Under the pieces are notes generated by a model, which made no database searches, was not told the DNA's origin, and worked only from the letters and a program-made list of their open reading frames with translations. Position numbers and translations under genes: made by a program. From the NCBI GenBank assembly GCA_009746045.1, contig RPFO01000154.1, positions 5,306,146-5,370,145 of the forward strand: a DNA stretch of 64,000 nt. Direction: 5' to 3'. Below, piece after piece: positions 1 to 12,900 of the stretch. Within the stretch, counting starts at the first letter, position 1. Each line of letters begins with the position of its first letter. The stretch is from Mesostigma viride (taxonomy: Eukaryota > Streptophyta > Mesostigmatophyceae > Mesostigmatales > Mesostigmataceae).

Positions 1-180
1 TGTATTATAGGCCATATTATTATTATTATTAGGAACATCACTCCGTTGGGAGTCAATGTAGCACATATCCCTGAGAAGGGGCATATAGCTTTTAATACAT
101 TCTAGGCTACTTCCTGCAAGGGTGGGAATGTAAGCGACCCTTGCTCTAGGTGCACCAGGGCACCTGCACCCTCATAATTC
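1..180. repeat. Dispersed repeat resembling an unoccupied copy of the 45-kb/63-kb insertion target
   Basis: Read on the minus strand, this stretch matches the DNA on both sides of the large TTAA-bounded element: the left flank (about 45130-45211) and the right flank (63117-63215). Here the two halves join directly through AATGTATTAAAAGC with no insertion. A related piece also occurs at about 46568-46620 (CTCCGTTGGGAG...GTAGCACATAT). No coding potential is seen. It acts as a natural empty-site reference for the insertion. Confidence 0.75.
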
Positions 181-423
181 TGATTTGGCACGCTGCAAAG
201 GTGAAGACCATTTGCGTTCAGTGCCGGTCCGATTGCTCGGTTGCACCTAAATGGCACATGCGGGGCAGGGGCCTGCGGCACATCACGCAGCAGGCACAGA
301 GGGACATATGTGAGGGAGGGACAGAGGCGCATATGCAAGACATTTTTGTTTTTCTGGCACAGGGTGGCTAGGACAAGTACAGATATCTGCATGGCCCACG
401 ATATGGCCACTAGTGCACTGTGC
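181..423. other. Non-coding stretch, nothing recognised
   Basis: Unique-looking sequence between the dispersed repeat and a degenerate tandem array. Short ORFs here lack any recognisable motif. It may be intron or upstream sequence of the antiporter gene whose first visible exon starts at 689. Confidence 0.4.
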
Positions 424-605
424 TATCATGTGAGACTAGGCGACATGGCGTCGCGACATCCAATGGTCGAACAGTGTGCCATCATGCAGGACTAGGCGGC
501 TTGGCATTGCGCCAGAAAATGATAGAAGGATATCATGCAGGACTAGGCGGAAGGGTGTTGCAACATCTCAGGGTAGAAGGTTGTGCCATCATGCGGGGGT
601 AGGCG
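424..605. repeat. Degenerate tandem repeat
   Basis: About four imperfect copies of a unit containing TCATGCAGGACTAGGCGG, with spacers such as AGAAGGTTGTGCCATCATG. It lies just upstream of the first visible antiporter exon, so it is probably intronic. Confidence 0.6.
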
Positions 606-688
606 GCAATAGAGTACCAAGAAATTATTTTTTTTTACATCCTTACACTTGCTATCTAATCTATCATTCTCCCCCCCCACCACCACAG

Positions 689-935
689 GCTGGGCATGAT
701 GGCCCTCTTCGTCGCCTTCTGCGCGTTCCTCTCGCGCACGGCGGTCCCCCCCCTGTTCCGCTTCATCTCCAAACTGTCGATCGCGAGCGTCGAGCTCTAC
801 CAGCTAGCGGCGCTCTCCTTCTGCCTCGCGGTGGCGATGCTGAGCGACCTGATGGGCCTGTCGATCGAGCTGGGGTGCTTTGTCGCGGGCGTCATGGTGT
901 CAAGTACCGAGTACAGCGAACGCACGCTGCACCAG
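689..935 (+). CDS. KEA: KEA-type antiporter, visible exon 1
   Basis: The acceptor is a pyrimidine-rich tract ending CACCACAG at 688 and the donor is CACCAG|GTGGGT at 935/936. The exon reads ...ALFVAFCAFLSRT...LYQLAALSFCLAVAMLSDLMG...ELGCFVAGVMVSSTEYSERTLHQ, covering membrane helices of the CPA2 core. The exon enters with one base of a split codon (GG|CTG...), so an upstream exon outside the window is required. The internal ATG at 696 is unlikely to be the initiator. It ends in phase 0. Confidence 0.88.
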
Positions 936-3900
936 GTGGGTGTTACAGTGACCGCTGGCCAGCACCCAGTACAGTACAAGGAACGCACGCTTCACCAGGT
1001 GACCCCCCAAACGTCGTTACCTTCTACTGCCACGCTGTGACCCCCATCTACACCACGTGAATCTCACCCACAGCATGATCATGAATCCTTGCGAGGCGAT
1101 TCCTTGTTTCCATCGGCATGATCATGAACCCATCGATGAACCCATCATAGACCCCACTTTGCTGCCTCCTGCTGGCGACAAAGTTGTCCTGACCCACCTG
1201 CCTCCTTCCAGGTGGAGCGGATCCCCAACATGCTAGCAAGCTTACTCGATTATTTCCATCAGCATGACCATGGACCAACTACAAACCAACTATGAACCCA
1301 AAACGTAGCTGCTTCCTGCTTGCTGCCACGTTTTTAAACCCGCGCCCCACATGCAGGTGGAGCCCATCCGCAACATATTTGCGAGCCTGTTCCTCGTCTC
1401 CATCGGCATGATCATGAACCCGCTCTTCCTTTGGGAACACCTTGACATTCTGCTGGCGTCCGTGGTGCTGGCCGCCACCGCGAAGACGGCGCTGATCACG
1501 CTGGTGGTCAAGGCGTTTGGCTACTCCATGCGGACGTCGCTGTCGGTGAGCATGTGGCTGATAGCATTATCAAGGATTCCAGAGAGAAGGACTTATACTA
1601 GTCCTAGGGGCTGATACTAACTGTTTAGGGTTACTAGGATGGTGGCCCTGGCTGATCCTAGGATGGTTGTACTGTTACTGGTTTATACACCAAGGGCAGT
1701 CTACCATTGCTTGTCGGGAGTGATGCCATGACGCCGCTCCTCATTCTCTCTGGTGGTCAAGGCGTTTGGCTACTCCATGCGGACACCTTTGTCGGCGAGT
1801 ACATGAATGAATGATACTGTAGCTACTGTCGTTCCCGCCTTATGTTGGGTTCGAGGGTTTATTGGGGGTCACCCCAACTTAAGGCGTGAATGGCTGTGCT
1901 AAATTTTACTAAGTTCAACTAAAGATACTAAAACATACTATTCTGAACTACTTTGAACTTAGAATGCCGAAATCCTATGCGACCCAACTTCAGGCGTGAA
2001 CACAACTTGAGGCGTGAATGACCGTACTGTAAGTGTCGATCTTTGAGTGGGGTCTGACGCCGCCCTCGTTACGCTCATGGTCAAGGCATTTGGCTATCCT
2101 ATGGGAGGTTGGGTATCTGTGAGCACATGAACTTGCACTACTATACTTGGCTATCCTATGGGAGGTTGGGTATCTGTGAGCACAAGAACTTGCACTACTA
2201 TACTTGGCTATCCTATGGGAGGTTGGGTATCTGTGAGCACATGAACTTGCACTACTATACTTGGCTATCCTATATGGGGGGTTGGGTATCTGTGAGCACA
2301 AGAACTTGCACTATATACTTGGCTATCCTATATGGCGGGTTGGGTATCCCCAGATAGCTGAGTATCGAGCGCAGGAACTTGCACTACTCTTCTGCTCTAC
2401 GCTGCTGTCTTAGCGGTAGGCCCTTGAGTGGTGCTAGCCGCCACCGCCTTGACCATCCCCATGACGCCAATAACTTTAATAACCACTAACAATTATTACA
2501 CTAGTAATGACTGATGCTCTCGATACTCACCGAGGTCGGTTTCAAGGCCAGTTGATAGGCGCCTGTCTTCCTCATCCACCCCCCACCAGTCTCTCCCATT
2601 CTTTTTTGCAACTGTTTTGAAATGGGTTATGATTTGGGGGCTTCGTTTTTGGCATCGTTCCCCTGGTGGGCCTGGCCATGGCATCGTCTAGCTCGTCTAC
2701 ATCACCGGCTTATTCTTGCATTGTTCCATGCTTGAAACAGCGAACCCCCAGGTGGGCCTGGCCATGGCCACGGCTGTGCCATGATCTCAACGCTGTATGC
2801 TCCCCTCATTCACATCGCTTACTTTTATTATCCATTTGTTTGTTTACTTGTGCTTCGTGTTCCAGGTGGGCCTGGCCATGGCGCAAATCGGCGAGTTTGC
2901 GTTTGTGCTGCTGAGCCGTGCGTCCAACATGGGGCTGGTGCAGGTACGTGTACGACTTCATATAATATGTTTGTATAAGACTTTATTGTATTGTTTATAT
3001 CATGCTTTGGTTTGTATAATGCTACACACTACAGTTAACGTAAAGGATTTACGTTAGATGGATAGAGATTGTTACGCTCTTTCCAGCGGCACCTTGAACG
3101 CCTCATTTGGTTAAGGAACGTAAAAGTTATGACGTTTCCTAGGCTGTGCCGACAGTACCCGGCGCGCCACTGTGGGCGCGTACGGACACAGGATGTACAA
3201 GTGTCACTTTGATAGTCCGCAGGACGTTGACAGGACTTGTACAGGACTTGATGGTCAATTGATAGGTAGGCGTGCTGTAGCGCGCCAGGACCTATGAGAC
3301 AATTGATGCTGACTAGTGTACGGATAGGTCCACAGGACTAGCCGTATGGACAATTGATAGATCTGCGCGCCAAAGGCGTGCCAGAGTCTGTGTAATCAAT
3401 TGATTGACAGTTCAGCTGTGACAGTGCAGCTGAATACTTGGACGCGTCCCTAGCAAGCTATATGAGTGACTTGGTCACACCGGGACGCTAGTTCTTGCGT
3501 GCACGTTCTCTTGGCACTGCGACCCTGTCGTCTGTGCTGCGTGCAGTCTTGGAAGTGACGTGACTTACGTCTGTGTTTCCTGTTATTAATAAAGGCAACT
3601 TCCTGCAAGAACCATGGCGGAATTCGTGGCATTCTACCCTCACAACTCGTATTACACGCTCTGTAAAAAGATGCCAAATTCGGAAGAATTTCGGATTCCC
3701 GATGAGGAAATAGCCGCTCCGCCGGCTGGTTCTTCGTCAAGACCGACTGCGCCGTCGTGGCAGCAATTGCTCGACGAAGTTACGTCTCGCTCGACGAGCT
3801 TCATCGTCAGCAGCGCGCAGCTCACGCATTGCTCGGGGATAACCCCGAGGACCCCGATTTGCCAGCACTGGTGCCGGCAATCCGCAACCTGTTGGACCAG

Positions 3901-6900
3901 ATTCGAAACATTTTATCGACATTTACGGTCCAGGTGCGGGGAGGTTTGCGGTCGGTGACCGAAGTCACGACTGCCATTGAGGAGTTGGACAACGTCCTCT
4001 CTTCACTCACCGGTTACCAGAGAAACCTGCAAAACTGGGCATCGCTACGCACGGGGGGCGCGCCGGCGGTGTCAACAAATTTGTTTCAGGATCTCGCGCT
4101 GCTATCGCTGCTCACTCGCGGCGTACGCAGTCGTGAGCGCCAGGTTTTAATTAACCTGGTGGCATTTCTCGCCTCTGTGCGAGAGTGGATTCCCGCGGGG
4201 TGGGAATTATTGACGATCTTTACACATCCTCTGCGCCTCGTCGCGCGTCGGCGCGTCGCAACTTACGCGGCGGGGAGCACCGGTTTTAATTCATACCGGT
4301 GCAGGTCCGGAGCTGGATATGGAGGATCGTGAGTTCGTATACACGTACTGCGACTTCAGGGGCCTTGACTACTAGTCGGCCTAATTTTCTTTGCAGTACT
4401 CGTCGACATTTTTTTGTCGAATTTTCAGCGGCAATTCGCGGGGGCGGCAGCGACACCGGCGCAGGCGGCAGTGGCGACACAAAAATTTTGTACATATTTT
4501 CTGCTGCTTTGTTAAGGTGTTCTTTGAATAGCTGGTAGTGCAGGATGGCTGAGGGACGCCGTAGCAAGGGTCCAGCCAGTGGGAATAATAATGGGGGTGC
4601 TGGTAGTGGAACCGCTCACGTAGATGACGTGGGGCTTACCGGAGAGATTACCAACCTTCCTCACAATAATAATAATGCACAAGCTATTCATGGCTTTGAT
4701 CTTACCACACAGGGTCTTTTAATTGTCAATCAGTTGCAGCCTGTAACCTCAGACTCCAAGCCTAAGCAGGCTGAAGAGTTTGTGGAGGATTGGAAGGGTT
4801 CCCTAGCTTGTACGGTGGTACAAATTACTATCAAATCTGGATAGGCAGTAGCACTTTTGGCAAGTGTACTGACCAGATTAAGGACCTAACCAGGGAGTGC
4901 AAAAGGCCAATAAGGCCTGGGCACTGTACGTGGCTGAGCTGAAGGAGCTGCTGGAGACCAACGCAAGAAGGTCGGCATCCATTGGCAGGACAAGTATCAA
5001 GGGTGGGAGGTCAAGGGGGACCTGATCCAGAACTTTCTCAACTATTGTAAGATGGTTGAGGAGGGCAGGGCTCACGGCTTTAATGTCGCTGATAACATAG
5101 CCCTAACCAACTGGCTCAAGGTTTCTGGGCTGGATAAGGCGACACGTGGCTCCTTAAAAGTCATGTGTGCCCCACACTCTACCCTGAAGGCCTACAAGGT
5201 CATCATTAAACAAGCACTCGAGGCAGAGGAGCTGTTTGAGGGTGGAGTGCCAGCAGTGAAGGCTACCCAGGCAGGCGGGCGTACCCAGGGTGGCTCCAAG
5301 ACGTCTGAGGCTGACCGAAGCCAAGGAGGGCGTAGGGGCAACCATAACAAGCGCAAGGGAGATCATTCACCTGATTCTGACAGGAGGTCACACTCCAAGT
5401 CGGTGTTCAGGCGGGTGGGTGGTCAGCCCAAGCAGGGCAACGCGTCTGACAATGGGGGCAGTGGCCAGGGCAAGTCCAAGATACAATGCTACCTGTGCAA
5501 GGGGTGGGGGCACATCAAGAAGGAGTGTCCCAGCTTCAAGAAGTCCCAGGGCCAGGGCAGCAACAAGAATAACAACAACAACAAGAAGAACAACAACAAG
5601 TCCCAGGCAGGCCAGCCTTCAAAGGGCAGTCAGCAAGAAGACAACAAGGAGCAGTGACTGTCTGAGGCAACCCCTACACACCTTAATTCACCCAAGGGGG
5701 AGGCCAGGTGCTCCAATGCAGATTTTATATCTGGGCAACAAGAGGGTGATCTCCAGGTTCAGTGTGGCCCCAGGTCACCTGGAGAGGTACAGGTTCCTAT
5801 GAAGACGTCCTTGACAGCTGATGCAGCTGTAAGAATGTCTGACCCTATGCATCCTCGTGCTGGGCACGAGGGTGGACCTCTCATTTTGAGAGAAACCAAT
5901 GTACAACCACAGAGGGGTGTGAAGGCCTCTGGTGGTATGCATGTGGTCCCTGCTGGCGGTCCAGGTGTTGGGCATGAGCAGGGTGACTCAGGCTCTGAGT
6001 CAGAACAGGATGGAAGTCAGCATGGTGATGCTGGACAACCTGACAGCACAGTCCTGACTGTGCCAGGGACTGCTTCCTCTGTGTACCAGGAGTTGGGTGC
6101 CCGAATCCACAACATGTTTGGGCATGCCACTTCTCTGTCAAACAACTTTGCCTTCCGTATGGGCAGGGCACCCCTTCTTAAGGCGTGTCAGCAAGCTGCC
6201 TCACGGTGTAAGTGCCAGTTGTCCTCCAACAAGCCCAGGAAATCACATGCCAAAGCTCTACCTCAGAGCATTGGTGATCTGCAGTGTGATATCCAACACA
6301 TCAGGGGCATGCAACTGTTGGTGTGCGTGGACAGGTACACGAAATACAAGGTGCTGGAGCATTTACCTTCTATGAAGAACAGGTACTTGCTGGCTGCCCT
6401 GCAGAATGTAAGAGCCAAGTTTCCTACCACAAGGATCCAGGTGGACATGCAGTTTCAGCATCTCAAGGGTGATCCTACCCTTCCTGAGTTGCTGGTTACA
6501 CCTAGGGAGGCTCATGGGCAGCAGGGTGCTATCGAGAGGGCAATCCAGGAGGTCAAGAAATTGATCATCTCTGAAGACTGGGTACCCTTGTCTGCACCTG
6601 CACTTGTCAGGAGTGCATGGCTGAGGAACGTGGAGCAGCAGCTGAACAGCAGGGTTAACTTCTACTATGATGGAGTTGCTGTCAGCCCAATGGGTCTATA
6701 TCATGGCCTGTGCCCACCACATGTGCTGGAGGGCTGGAAACATGCTGCACATGTCACCTTTGCCAAGCTGAGGGAGAAGGACCGGGGTTGGAAGATGCTG
6801 GAGCCACAAGTGGGTCAGAAGGTCCTAGCTTGGAAGGAACCTAGCCTTTATGGCAAACGTGGTAGCTGGAGTCCTGGGGTGGTTACCCAGGTTGATGAAG

Positions 6901-9900
6901 CTAGCCACGCATGCTTGGTCAGCATGGAGGACGAACCAAAGCATGTACACCGGCTGAGTTGGTCATATGTCAAGCCTAACCTGATGAATGAGGGCAGTCA
7001 GGCACAAGGCTCACAGGATCTGCAGGATTTTCAGGTCCCAGGTGACATCACTGACGCAACGACCACATCTGTTGCAGGGGAATCTGTCAGCCCTGGCCAG
7101 GTTGCAGAGGTACTTGTTGAACAGGCTGCAAGGTCAACAGCTGGGGAGTCAACTGTCAAGCCCAAGGCACTAACCAAGCCCAGGGGGACAAGTTTGGCTG
7201 GATTGATTGGGGCTCTACAAAGGGCCAAGAAGCAGCCCAAGGTAGCCAAGCTCAGGTGGCATGGCAATCTGGGGCTGGACACTGCCTTAGAGGTAGACAC
7301 TAATTCTCAGGTTTCCATCATTGGGACCAGGGCTGCAGCAGGGTACAGCATGTCTGAACCCAGCTATCAGTTTGTGTCTGACTTCAGTGGCGGGGTACAC
7401 GTGAAGGTACTGGGTGAGGTATTCATTCCTATCCTTGGACAGGACACTGCTTTTTGTGTCTTGGAGGGCTATCAAGGACCTGCTCTTCTGGGGCAGAATT
7501 TCCTATGCCAGGATGGGTAGTGATCACGTCCTCTCTCCTGACTAAGGAAGGGGCTGGTCAGGTCCCACTGATTAATTTCAGGACCACTCACCTATCACGT
7601 GCAGTAACCAGGTCGGTTAAGCGTGTGCAAGTGTGCCAGGGGCAGGAGCCCTTGGTTGATGACCTCATACTGCCAGCTGCTAGTCATCCAAGCAGTTTGG
7701 GCATTGGTCCTCACTCACTTGCTGGACACAGCCCTATCAACTACCAAGGCCTGGTGAAGCTCATGTCCTCTCCCATTATGTGTCCCCAGGTCACACTGGG
7801 TCTGATTAAATCTGGGGAGGACTGGATCTCCAAGAAATGCGTGGAACCTGTCAATGACCTGCCTCCTGCACGACGTCTACTCAAGCTCAAGTTTGTCATC
7901 AAGATGAAGGAGGTGGACGGGGTCAAGGTACCACATGTCAGGCCAGTGCTGAATGAGTTCAAGGGTACTGGTGAGTGCACTGCTGAGGAGTTGTATACCC
8001 CTGGCATGCTGCATGATACTTGGAGGCTGCTGCTGTGTGTCTTTCTAGGCCTTCTCAACAAGGGCTTGGACTATGGCTCAGTGGTGATAGACTTCAAGAG
8101 GGCATTTCTGGAGGGGATGCAGATGTGGCACAGGAAAAGTGGGAGGGCAAGACGCCTTTCTATGTTAGGGTGCCTGCTGTATGGAAAAGGGACATCCACA
8201 CGGAGTTCCTTAAAATCCTCAAGGGCCTGGAGGGCCTGAGGTCAAGTCCAATAATCTGGAGGGAGACTCTCAACCGTTTCCTGAAGGAGCATTGCAACTT
8301 GAAGGTCTCTCCTGTAGACCCCTGTCTGTTTCTGGGGCAATGGGAAGGCCTGCCAGTGTATGCTTCGCTGCACGGGGATGACCTACATCTGATAGCTCCC
8401 ACGTCGTGGCTTAAGGAGCTGATCTCCATCATTAAGTCCAAGTTTCCTCTGGGTAGGGAGCAATGGCAGGTGGAGAATGAGCCTCTGCTGTTTGTGGGCA
8501 TGGAGGCCACACTGGTGAAGAAGGGGGGGAGTGGCGTATGCTGCTGGTGGGGGGCAATGATTATCAAGAGACCCTCATTAGCAAGCTTCCTCCAACCATC
8601 ACACAGGCACTGTGTCCCATGGTGAGGGGCATGGTTGCTTGGGTGGCAGGCATTTCCAGGCCAGACCTTATGGTCATAGCCAGGTTGCCTGATGACATGC
8701 TGGTGGAGCTAGGGTCTGCCAAGGTGGCTGATCAGGTCAGGGCTTCATCTGGCATTCTGTTGTCTGCAGTGGATTTATCACAACCCATTTGCATGGAGCT
8801 GTATGTGGATAGCTCAATGGACAGCAGGCAGGTCTCCAAGGTCAGGGGCAGGGCTGCAGGGCTCTTTGTGCTCAGACAGGAAGGCCTGGGGAGTTTGGTG
8901 AGCTGGTTTAGTCGCCTGCACAAACGGGTGGCTGTCAGCAGTGATGTGGCAGAATGCAGGGCTATTTGTGAAGGCATTCACACAAGCCTTTATCTGAAGG
9001 AGTTGCTTCATCAGATGACTTCTAACACTCCTTGGCCACTTCAGGTTACCACTCTTCTAAAAACAGACTCCATGGGGATGGTGCAGTTTGTGCACAGGCA
9101 GATGGCCAGAAGTAGGGACTTGGATTATCTCCTTCTTAAGGAGTTGTCCTCCTTGGCCAATATTGAGCATATCCCTGGGGTTGACAATCCTGCTGATGCT
9201 TTGACCAAGCTAGTGCAGAAGGCAGCAGTGCAATACAAGGTTCTTCAGTCTCTGATGGACCCATCTCAGCAAGCTGTCTAAGCTGGTGCATGGTTATAGG
9301 GCATTGGAGAGCAGATTGTGTGGTAGTGTCAGCATTGTGACTGGCATAATACCTGTATTTTAGTCTGTACTAAGGCTCATGGACCATGGTACACTCACTC
9401 TGATTTTAATCAGGATACAGCCAGGTTTTGGCTGGGGTTCATGCTGTTGACTACACAAGGTTGACAGGTCCATTACAGACCATGTATTCTATTTTAAAAG
9501 AAATGTATATTTGTACATACTTCTCACAATGGTCTGGGAACCTTTATTCTGGGGTTTATAGGGCGGGGTTCGATTCCCTGGTATTATGTTTCTACAAGCT
9601 GGCCTGTTCAGGTGTTTGCCTGTTCAGACTTCCCTAGTTCCCCAGGGCAGGATTTAATTGTTGCCTATGTGTTTCATTTTGTCATTTGTTTGCTGTGGCA
9701 GTTTACCATCTGGCAAGTAGACGGGCGCCGTAAGACGGGCGCCAATAGACCCCTGTTGAGAGAATGACAGGCAAACTATTGTAATACGCCTTACTTTGTC
9801 AAGTGGTATTTTAATTGTCATGGATTTATTGTACTTATATTGAATATGTACTGGGTTTTATGGGATTAGTATCTGGGATTAATGTAACTCACCGCCAGAA

Positions 9901-12900
9901 GGTCATTGTACTGGAGGCTCTACCGAGGTGATGGGATTAATTCCTGGAGAAGACCTCATAGAATTAACCTGTATGTATTTAATTTTGTGTGCTTCTAATA
10001 TCTGGTGGTACTCTGTAATGCCACTTCCATAGGTTTTTATCCATTTCTCATGGAATGGTTTTCCCTGTGGCAGATCTGTTTCTTTTCCAGTTCCTTAAAA
10101 GAAAGGGCTGGGGGAATGGCATGGCCATTAAAGACATCTGTTCAAGCTTCAAGCTGGAGTGAAGGACATTTCAAGCTACTTCAAGGGTCCCTGGCAGGGG
10201 ATGTGATCCCTAAAGAAAAGAAGGGATTGGAGTTAACGTAAAGGATTTACGTTAGATGGATAGAGATTGTTACGCTCTTTCCAACGGCACCTTGAACGCC
10301 TCATTTGGTTAAGGAACGTAAAAGTTATGACGTTTCCTAGGCTGTGCCGACAGTACCCGGCGCGCCACTGTGGGCGCGTACGGACACAGGATGTACAAGT
10401 GTCACTTTGATAGTCCGCAGGACGTTGACAGGACTTGTACAGGACTTGATGGTCAATTGATAGGTACTGTAGCGCGCCAGGACCTATGAGACAATTGATG
10501 CTGACTAGTGTACGGATAGGTCCACAGGACTAGCCGTATGGACAATTGATAGATCTGCGCGCCAAAGGCGTGCCAGAGTCTGTGTAATCAATTGATTGAC
10601 AGTTCAGCTGTGACAGTGCAGCTGAATACTTGGACGCGTCCCTAGCAAGCTATATGAGTGACTTGGTCACACCGGGACGCTAGTTCTTGCGTGCACGTTC
10701 TCTTGGCACTGCGACCCTGTCGTCTGTGCTGCGTGCAGTCTTGGAAGTGACGTGACTTACGTCTGTGTTTCCTTGTTATTAATAAAGGCAACTTCCTGCA
10801 AGAACCATGGCGGAATTCGTGGCATTCTCACCCCCACAACTACTACTTTGCTTTGTATATATAAATACTTTGCTGTGCAGTATGTAGCGCCAGTATCCAT
10901 GTTTGTAGCACCAGTACCCATGTTTGTAGCGCCGGTACCCATGTTTGTAGCACCAGTATCCATGTTTGTAGCGCCAGTATCCATGTTTGTAGCGCCATGT
11001 TTGTAGCACCAGCATCCATGTTTGTAGCGCCAGTATCCATGTTTGTAGCGCCAGTACCCATGTTTGTAGCGCCATGTTTGTAGCGCCATGTTTGTAGCGC
11101 CAGTACCCATGTTTGTAGCGCCATGTTTGTAGCGCCATGTTTGTAGCGCCAGTACCCATGTTTGTAGCGCCAGTACCCATGTTTGTAGCGCCAGTACCCA
11201 TGTTTGTAGCGCCAGTACCCATGTTTGTAGCGCCAGTACCCATGTTTGTAGCACCATGCTTGTAGCGCGAGTACCCATGTTTGTAGCACCAGTACCCATG
11301 TTTGTAGCGCCAGTACCCATGTCTGTAGCGCCAGTACCCATGTTTGTAGCACCAGTGTCCATGTTTGTAGCGCGAGTATCCATGTTTGTAGCACCAGTGT
11401 CCATGTTTGTAGCGCGAGTACCCATGTTTGTAGCACCAGTATCCATGTTTGTAGCTGTACCTTGGAGGGAAAGTACCGATGCCTGGTCCACGTTTGCAAC
11501 GTGGGCCTGATGCAGACATGTGCACAGTTGGTGCACCTGTTTGTTGTTGCTGTCGTACTTTGGGCGAGTACCTCCAAATGGTGAAGGATGTGCGCCTCCC
11601 ATGTGGGCCTCGTGCACGTTGGGCTTGCCTTGGTCTCTATCACATAAGAGTGATATAGACACGGGACGATCAATTGAGGGACTTGACTTGGCCTATATCC
11701 CGTCACGGTACAATAGAGGGAGGGACTTAACTTCGCCTATATCCCGTCGCAGTACGATAGAGGGAGGGACTTGACTTGGCCTATATCCCGTCACGGTACA
11801 ATAGAGGGAGGGAGTTGACTTGGCCTATATCCCGTCACGGTACGATAGAGGGAGGGAGTTGACTTGGCCTATATCCCGTCACGGTACAATAGAGGGAGGG
11901 AAAACAGCTGCTTCCCCCTCTTCCTGATGAGGCTGGTGCAGGTACCTGGGAGATCATACCCGAGCGAGCGATGATGATGATGAAAGCAGTGGTTGTCATG
12001 GGAATCTTCATTTGGTTTGAATATTCATGGGAATCTATCAAAGTTAAGGGATTGCGAGGGGTAGGCAGTAGGAGGTAGCCTTGGTGTTGCACAGCCGCAG
12101 GCGGCATAAATTGGGCCTGGTGCAGTGCCTGCCTCTTGTTTGCGCATGCCACTGTACCTTTGCGCATGCCACTGTACGTTTTCGTATGCCACTGTACGTT
12201 TGCGTATGCCACTTTACGTTTGCGCATGCCACTGTACATTTGCGTATGCCACTGTACGTTTGCGATGATACATTAGTTGGTTAGTGGTACTCTTCAAGCC
12301 GGTCATTTGCCCTCCGTTGCAAAAGTATTATCTATGGTCCATCGTTTCAGGGGATCAAGCGCAGGGGAGTGGATGCATCTGTGCTGGTTACAGGCTGCCA
12401 ACGTAGACTGACAGAGATGGGGCCTCCTGTGTGCGGACGACAGCCTTCGTGAACCCCCCCACGCCCATGCAGGGCCCATGCAGAGCCCATGCAGGTCTGT
12501 GCAGATACACGGCTCGTGTGCGTGCACACGCGTCCATTCTTGGAAAGTGGGGGCTGGCTGCTGTTGGTAAAGCCCGGAGTTGATGAGCGCAGGATGGCGA
12601 AGGGGGCGAAAGAAAGCCAAGCGAGAAAACGAAATGTTCTGCCACCCGGCACTTAGTCGGCAATCGAACATCAAACTATCTCCGCGGCCTTATCGGAGAA
12701 AAAGTCTGTTCAGGATGTACTGTACAATATCAGTTACACCCGTTCACTCCCAAGAATCACCCGTCTTTATGAGAACAATGAGTGGGCTGGGACATCATCG
12801 CCTGAAACCCGCGCGGCCGGCGAGACATAAAACCGGCGGCTGTCCCAGCCGCCTGCGGCGGTCTCTCTCGTGCCACTATACTAAACTATTTTTGAAGAGA

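Larger units (their letters stand above)
3033..10841 (+). mobile_element. Copia-type LTR retrotransposon, family A, full length but degenerate
   Basis: Flanked by the 5-bp duplication ACTAC (3028-3032 and 10842-10846). LTRs are 3033-3647 and 10231-10841. Internal order is an extra ORF, gag with a CCHC knuckle, integrase, retropepsin-like domain, RT and RNase H, then a roughly 950-base 3' UTR. It sits in the antiporter intron between exons 3 and 4 in the gene's orientation. Frameshifts in gag and pol indicate it is no longer autonomous. Confidence 0.92.

Noticed and set aside
9505-9590. tRNA-like segment with a GGTTCGATTCC B-box-like word
   Set aside because: A T-arm and D-arm can be drawn, but the acceptor stem pairs at only four positions and the anticodon loop has the wrong size; it lies in the copia 3' UTR.
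10881-11455. Possible CRISPR array because of regular short repeats
   Set aside because: Repeats are directly adjacent with no unique spacers, and the DNA is eukaryotic.
10757-11706. Three overlapping minus-strand ORFs of 248-301 codons rich in GATNM/YKHGYW repeats
   Set aside because: They are products of the 21-bp minisatellite, whose length is a multiple of three; all frames stay open and no non-repeat protein sequence is shared.
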